Origin: G965212025 sp965215765
GTDB taxonomy: Bacteria; Pseudomonadota; Gammaproteobacteria; Poriferisulfidales; Oxydemutatoraceae
Length of the DNA stretch: 64,000 nt
NCBI GenBank assembly: GCA_965215765.1
Contig: OZ244118.1
Coordinates: 496,001-560,000 of the forward strand
Reading direction: 5' to 3'
The stretch's first letter is position 1; every line of letters starts with the position of its first letter. The position numbers and the translations under genes were made by a program. A model generated the notes under the pieces. It did not search any database, was not told the origin of the DNA, and worked only from the letters and a program-made list of their open reading frames with translations. Positions 59,799 to 64,000 of the stretch are shown here, piece after piece.

Positions 59799-61190
59799 AT
59801 GAGCCAGGGGAGTATTGCGCAAATTATTGGTGCGGTTGTAGACGTGGAATTTCCGCGTAACGAAGTTCCTCGCGTCTATAGCGCATTGACTGTTAAAGCC
59901 GATGGGCTGGAGCTCACCTTGGAGGCGCAGCAACAGCTTGGCGATGGAGTGGTGCGCACCATTGCACTCGGTTCATCCGAAGGCCTGCGTCGCGGCATGG
60001 AAGTCGTGGACACGGCGGCACCCGTGCAAGTGCCGGTTGGGCACAAGACCCTCGGTCGCATCATGGACGTGCTGGGTAATCCTGTTGACGAAGCTGGCCC
60101 GATCGAGGCCGACAAATACCTGCCCATGCACCGAAAGGCACCGTCTTACGTGGAACAGTCGCCGTCTGTTGAAGTACTGGAAACCGGGATCAAAGTCATC
60201 GACTTGATTATGCCGATTGCCAAAGGCGGAAAAATCGGACTGTTCGGTGGTGCCGGAGTCGGCAAAACCGTGACGCTCATGGAACTGATCCGTAACATTG
60301 CACTGGAGCACAAAGGCTTTTCGGTTTTTGCCGGAGTCGGAGAGCGGACGCGGGAAGGAAATGACTTCTACCACGAAATGAAGGAATCATCGGTTCTGGA
60401 CAAAGTCTCGCTGGTCTATGGACAAATGAACGAACCGCCAGGAAGCCGTTTGCGGGTTGCCCTGACAGGGCTGACCGTTGCGGAGAGTTTCCGGGACGAA
60501 GGACGAGACGTGCTGATGTTCATCGACAACATCTACCGCTACACATTGGCCGGCACCGAAGTATCCGCGCTGCTTGGCCGGATGCCTTCCGCTGTAGGCT
60601 ACCAGCCGACACTGGCTGAAGAAATGGGGACGCTACAGGAACGCATTACCTCAACTCTGACAGGGTCGATCACCTCCTTTCAGGCGGTTTATGTTCCTGC
60701 AGACGACCTGAGCGACCCATCGCCGGCCACAACTTTCGCGCACTTGGACGCCACCTTGGTGCTGTCACGCCAGGTTGCAGAACTCGGCATTTATCCAGCT
60801 GTGGATCCTCTGGACTCGACGAGCCGACAACTTGATCCGCTGGTGGTCGGTGAAGAGCACTACAACACCGCAAGAGAAGTGCAAAACACACTGCAACGCT
60901 ACAAGGAGCTCAAAGACATTATTGCCATCCTGGGCATGGACGAGCTTTCAGAAGAAGACAAGCTGGTGGTTTCCCGGGCACGGAAAATCCAGCGCTTTTT
61001 GTCGCAGCCATTTTTTGTGGCGGAAGTGTTCACCGGAACCTCCGGAAAATATGTGTCGCTGAAAGATTCAATCAAAGGCTTTCGCGAGATTCTGGACGGA
61101 AAACACGACAGCCTTCCGGAGCAAGCTTTCTACATGATGGGCGATATTTCGGAAGTGGTCGAAAACGCCAAGAAGCTAGAGTCGAAATAA
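59799..61190 (+). CDS. atpD: ATP synthase F1 subunit beta
   Basis: 463 residues. Catalytic P-loop 'GLFGGAGVGKTVTLMELIRN', 'GVGERTREGNDFYHEMKES' and 'DEGRDVLMFIDNIYRYTLAG'. Beta holds the catalytic sites that make ATP. Confidence 0.98.
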   Translation: MSQGSIAQIIGAVVDVEFPRNEVPRVYSALTVKADGLELTLEAQQQLGDGVVRTIALGSSEGLRRGMEVVDTAAPVQVPVGHKTLGRIMDVLGNPVDEAGPIEADKYLPMHRKAPSYVEQSPSVEVLETGIKVIDLIMPIAKGGKIGLFGGAGVGKTVTLMELIRNIALEHKGFSVFAGVGERTREGNDFYHEMKESSVLDKVSLVYGQMNEPPGSRLRVALTGLTVAESFRDEGRDVLMFIDNIYRYTLAGTEVSALLGRMPSAVGYQPTLAEEMGTLQERITSTLTGSITSFQAVYVPADDLSDPSPATTFAHLDATLVLSRQVAELGIYPAVDPLDSTSRQLDPLVVGEEHYNTAREVQNTLQRYKELKDIIAILGMDELSEEDKLVVSRARKIQRFLSQPFFVAEVFTGTSGKYVSLKDSIKGFREILDGKHDSLPEQAFYMMGDISEVVENAKKLESK

Positions 61191-61205
61191 GCGCGAGACG
61201 AAGCC

Positions 61206-61625
61206 ATGCCGACCATAGAAGTGCGCATAGTCAGCCAGAAGGGCGAGGTTTATAACGGCAAGGCGAATGTCGTCAACGCAGATGCGCAAGAAGGTGGAGT
61301 CGGCATATATCCCGGGCACGCACCGCTCCTGGCGCTGCTTCGACCCGGTGAAGTCAAAGTGCAAATCGAAGGAAAGGAAGACCTGAGCTTTTTTGTTGCC
61401 GGCGGCATGCTCGAAGTCCAGCCAGACGTGGTGACGGTTTTGGCAGACACCATTGAACGCAGCGAGGACTTGGACAAAGAACGTGCCGAAGCGTCAAAGA
61501 AACAGGCAGAAACGCTGGCACAGAAAGGCGACCTCACCCCCGAGGACAAAGCCAGAGCCATTGAGCAACTGACCGAAGCGGTTGCCCGCCTGCGGTTGAT
61601 TGAAGAACTCAACAAAAGGCATTAA
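61206..61625 (+). CDS. atpC: ATP synthase F1 subunit epsilon
   Basis: 139 residues: a beta-sandwich (~1-85; 'IYPGHAPLLALLRPGEVKVQ', 'FFVAGGMLEVQPDVVTVLAD') and a two-helix C-terminal part that can inhibit rotation. It closes the operon. No clear hairpin terminator is visible in the next 100 bases. Confidence 0.96.
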   Translation: MPTIEVRIVSQKGEVYNGKANVVNADAQEGGVGIYPGHAPLLALLRPGEVKVQIEGKEDLSFFVAGGMLEVQPDVVTVLADTIERSEDLDKERAEASKKQAETLAQKGDLTPEDKARAIEQLTEAVARLRLIEELNKRH

Positions 61626-61771
61626 GCCCACCCCACCCAAGACCAGACCTCCAATTTCCTCAAATAAACGCGCGCGATAAATAAAAATGGCGCCCACGTG
61701 CCATGTGCGAAGCTAGTAAAACACTGCCTCCGTACGGATGTTTTATTTAGAGTTGCTGGAGTTTTTGCATC

Positions 61772-63517
61772 ATGTTAGTCCCCAAAGAGATTGAAGCGGC
61801 ATATCAGATGCTGGCAGCTTATGCCGCAGGAGAAAGAAATCTGGAAACTTTAGCCGGTGCCTTGCCCACAGCATTAGAGGAGTGGCCACCAGAAATCAAG
61901 CTGTTATGGAATAAGCTTGGCCAAGTCGATTGTAGTCAACTGGAAAGCGATCTTTTTAAGCGCTACTCGTTTTCGGAGAACGTTTCAGAACTTCAGGGGC
62001 AAATAGATGGCAGGGTTCGTGAAATCTTGAGGCTACGCACTTTCGCTACCCAAAAAGGCGAAACACTACAAGACTTAGGAGAAAGGCATGACGTAACCAG
62101 GGAACGAATCAGGCAGCTTGAGGAAAAATTTGTTCAGAAGCTAAAGGATATTCGCAACGAAGAAATGTTCGGCGTAATAACCCGGAGAGCAAAGGCATTA
62201 CATAAGCACCTGGGGTCAGCCGTGCCTCAGGGAGATACCACGATTGAGAAAGGACTGGATTGGGCTTGTGAAGACCTGAGCGGCAACGACAATATCGACC
62301 TGCCATTCATTAGGGCATTGATGCTTTGGCTGGCAGGCCCCTACAAATTATCCAAAAACTGGTGGCTCACGGAAAGAAAACTCCCCAAGTTAACACTTGA
62401 GGGGCTGTTAAAGTGCCAAGATGACCGTGGGCTGATATCGCACGCAGAAATCGCCGAAACGCTTAACAGTTTTGAATTGAAAGCGGAGTATCACGAAAGA
62501 TGGGTTGAAGGCTTGCCTGGTTTTTTCCCTGTTGAAAAGGGCCTTCTTTATTCTCGTAGAAGTCAATTGAATAAAGTCTACGCGCTTTTACGCTATTACG
62601 ACAAACCCATGGGAGTTAAACAGTTGGCTGAAGAAGTTGGGGGATGCCCTGAAAAGAGTTTAAGGCAACGTTTGATAATCGATTCAAGATTTACGCGAAT
62701 AAACAAGCAGTGCGAATTCGTAATCGCGGGCACAACAGACCACAAAAAGTACACCGACATCGTCGACATGATTGTTCAAGAAATCGAGGCATGTGGAGGC
62801 GAAGCATCTTCTGCTGACCTGATTGAAAAAATATCAAATGCATACGGCGTCAAAGAGAATTCGGTTTACGCATACCTCAGAACGAAAAAATTCGCGATAG
62901 ACAAAAATGGCATGGCGAGTGTCCGCGACATAAGTGACGGAATCAGTATACCCACAGACATCAGCAAGTCGGCTTCATGTTACCGAAGTAACGGGGAAGT
63001 ATGGGTCTGGCGGCTTTTGATCAATAAAGACATGTTGCGAGGAAGCGGGATATTTGTTCCGAATGCGTTTGCGCAAATCCTGGGCTGCGAACCAGGGCGC
63101 AAAATTCGGACTGTGACAGCGTTCGGTTCCTTAGTTGTGAGCTGGCGACTAGCAACTATTGGGGGGGCAACAATTGGTTCACTCCGTAATGTGATTCAAT
63201 TTTACAAGGCACAACCAGGTGACTATATCTTCATCAAGGCGACTAAACCAATAATTACCTTTGAGTTCCTTAGCCAGTCATCACTGCGTGAGGCAAGAAC
63301 TGACTTGATTCGTTTGAGCCTTCTTCTTGGGTGCGGACTCCAGGGAAACGACGCACAAGCCAAAACATGCATCTACAGGACTTTGGGCATCTACACACCG
63401 TCCGACCAAGAAAGCCTGGCTGAGGCAGTCCGTTTGCTTCAGGCGCGTAAGGAAACTGAACTGGCGAAATTGATTACGCACCAGCCCGTTCCCGCAACGA
63501 ACCTGTTACCGACTTAA
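61772..63517 (+). CDS. Large protein with a sigma-70 region-4-like helix-turn-helix
   Basis: 581 residues. At ~88-125, 'ETLQDLGERHDVTRERIRQL' followed by EEKFVQKLKDIR looks like region 4.2 of a sigma factor, the helix-turn-helix that reads -35 elements. No region 2 is visible, so it is not a working sigma factor by itself. The middle (~270-400) seems to contain further winged-helix-like segments ('YDKPMGVKQLAEEVGGCPEK', 'NAYGVKENSVYAYLRTKKFA'). The last ~160 residues are mixed alpha/beta and not recognised. It could be a DNA-binding part of a mobile or defence locus that continues beyond the window, but nothing here proves it. Confidence 0.65.
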   Translation: MLVPKEIEAAYQMLAAYAAGERNLETLAGALPTALEEWPPEIKLLWNKLGQVDCSQLESDLFKRYSFSENVSELQGQIDGRVREILRLRTFATQKGETLQDLGERHDVTRERIRQLEEKFVQKLKDIRNEEMFGVITRRAKALHKHLGSAVPQGDTTIEKGLDWACEDLSGNDNIDLPFIRALMLWLAGPYKLSKNWWLTERKLPKLTLEGLLKCQDDRGLISHAEIAETLNSFELKAEYHERWVEGLPGFFPVEKGLLYSRRSQLNKVYALLRYYDKPMGVKQLAEEVGGCPEKSLRQRLIIDSRFTRINKQCEFVIAGTTDHKKYTDIVDMIVQEIEACGGEASSADLIEKISNAYGVKENSVYAYLRTKKFAIDKNGMASVRDISDGISIPTDISKSASCYRSNGEVWVWRLLINKDMLRGSGIFVPNAFAQILGCEPGRKIRTVTAFGSLVVSWRLATIGGATIGSLRNVIQFYKAQPGDYIFIKATKPIITFEFLSQSSLREARTDLIRLSLLLGCGLQGNDAQAKTCIYRTLGIYTPSDQESLAEAVRLLQARKETELAKLITHQPVPATNLLPT

Positions 63518-64000
63518 GGGCACCCGCTGAGAGGCCGGGTTGCGCTCAAAAACAATGATTGGATAGTTGCCAGTAGCCGTGAGCACCACCAAACGGTGGC
63601 ACTTCACCAGTTATCGCAAACCTGCAAACAGAGTAATTACCGGGAAATAGGCCATCCCCTCGGAAATCAGAGTTTAGAAAGTCCTGCCTGTGCAAGGCTT
63701 GTGTTCCGGAGAGGAAAACCGGGATGACGAAGAAAGTGAACACTGCCTGTCACGTTGGAAGACTTGCCTCCAATTCAGCTTGGTCATTGACGCGTTTCCT
63801 ACTCCTCAGACTCCATGTGCTCTTGTCCTTTTGTTGATAGTTTTGGGCGTTCTCAGTCATCTCATCAACAAGGGTAAAATGGATGCGCTTTTATTTTGTT
63901 TGGGGAGGAGGTGGATGTTGATAGTTAGGTTTCTAGCTCTTTCAGTATAGAGATAAAGAACAGTTGAGATTTCAGGTGAGTTCACCACAAATCTTTTTGC
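63518..64000. other. Unassigned right edge of the window
   Basis: Short ORFs exist on both strands (63546-63743 minus, 63690-63950 plus), but none has a convincing start, ribosome-binding site or recognised family. One plus-strand frame is open without a start from about 63541 to 63725. A degraded gene or the upstream region of the next gene is possible. Confidence 0.35.

Noticed and set aside
63690..63950. N-terminus of a transposase (ISAs1-like)
   Set aside because: A vague resemblance of 'SLVIDAFPTPQTP' to the 'DPR' start of such transposases, but no conserved catalytic residues or terminal repeats.

Overview
This window looks like the chromosome of a gammaproteobacterium of moderate G+C. 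The housekeeping blocks support this: rpsF-rpsR-(DUF2232)-rplI-dnaB, recA-recX-alaS-lysC, queA-tgt, yajC-secD-secF, nnr-tsaE-amiB, murJ and a complete atpZIBEFHAGDC operon. I cannot name the genus. One gene resembles a type III secretion chaperone (46880-47383), which hints at a host-associated lifestyle, but no secretion apparatus lies in the window.

Layout. 1-1550 is a 5'-cut OFA-type MFS transporter. 1671-2520 is a 61-bp minisatellite, followed by a Pal-like lipoprotein (minus). 3486-7448 is the rpsF-to-dnaB block, with a repeat tail on S6 and a homopolymer frameshift in the DUF2232 gene. 7604-10648 is a haem-type ABC importer (hmuU-hmuV) preceded by six truncated copies of the hmuU 5' end. 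10799-16654 holds recA, recX, alaS, lysC and a DUF4396 gene. 16671-18894 holds mobB (with two truncated copies) and mobA. 19039-21310 holds DUF1244, moeB/thiF and traB genes. 21727-24883 holds rnpB, a type I restriction-modification remnant with a DUF4268 gene, and a SPOR gene; a 375-bp rnpB/SPOR segment is repeated on both sides of the remnant. 24999-30563 holds argS and secF-secD-yajC. 30813-35518 holds rmuC and queG, each with tandem copies of one of its ends. 35697-39039 is nnr-tsaE-amiB.

39040-46490 is an accessory region. It contains an unknown membrane protein and three tandem copies of an XRE-ImmA/IrrE regulator. Only the last copy still has an intact PIN (DUF4411) partner, and pieces of amiB are scattered between the copies. 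46880-51589 holds the CesT-like chaperone, a MEMO1-AMMECR1 fusion, tgt and queA. 51757-61625 is a murJ 5' repeat array, murJ and the ATP synthase operon. 61772-63517 is a 581-residue protein with a sigma-70 region-4-like helix-turn-helix. The last ~480 bases hold nothing I can assign.

The most striking property runs through the whole window. At least ten intact genes, plus rnpB, are flanked by tandem copies of their own 5' or 3' end (units about 139 bp to 1.9 kb; 1-6 extra copies). Several 5' arrays form chains of short ORFs in which each stop overlaps or abuts the next start. Together with minisatellites of 9, 12, 24, 61, ~165 and 202 bp, this suggests a genome in which short-range tandem duplication is unusually frequent or poorly purged. 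All functional calls rest on reading motifs and family resemblance in the translated sequence; no database search was run.
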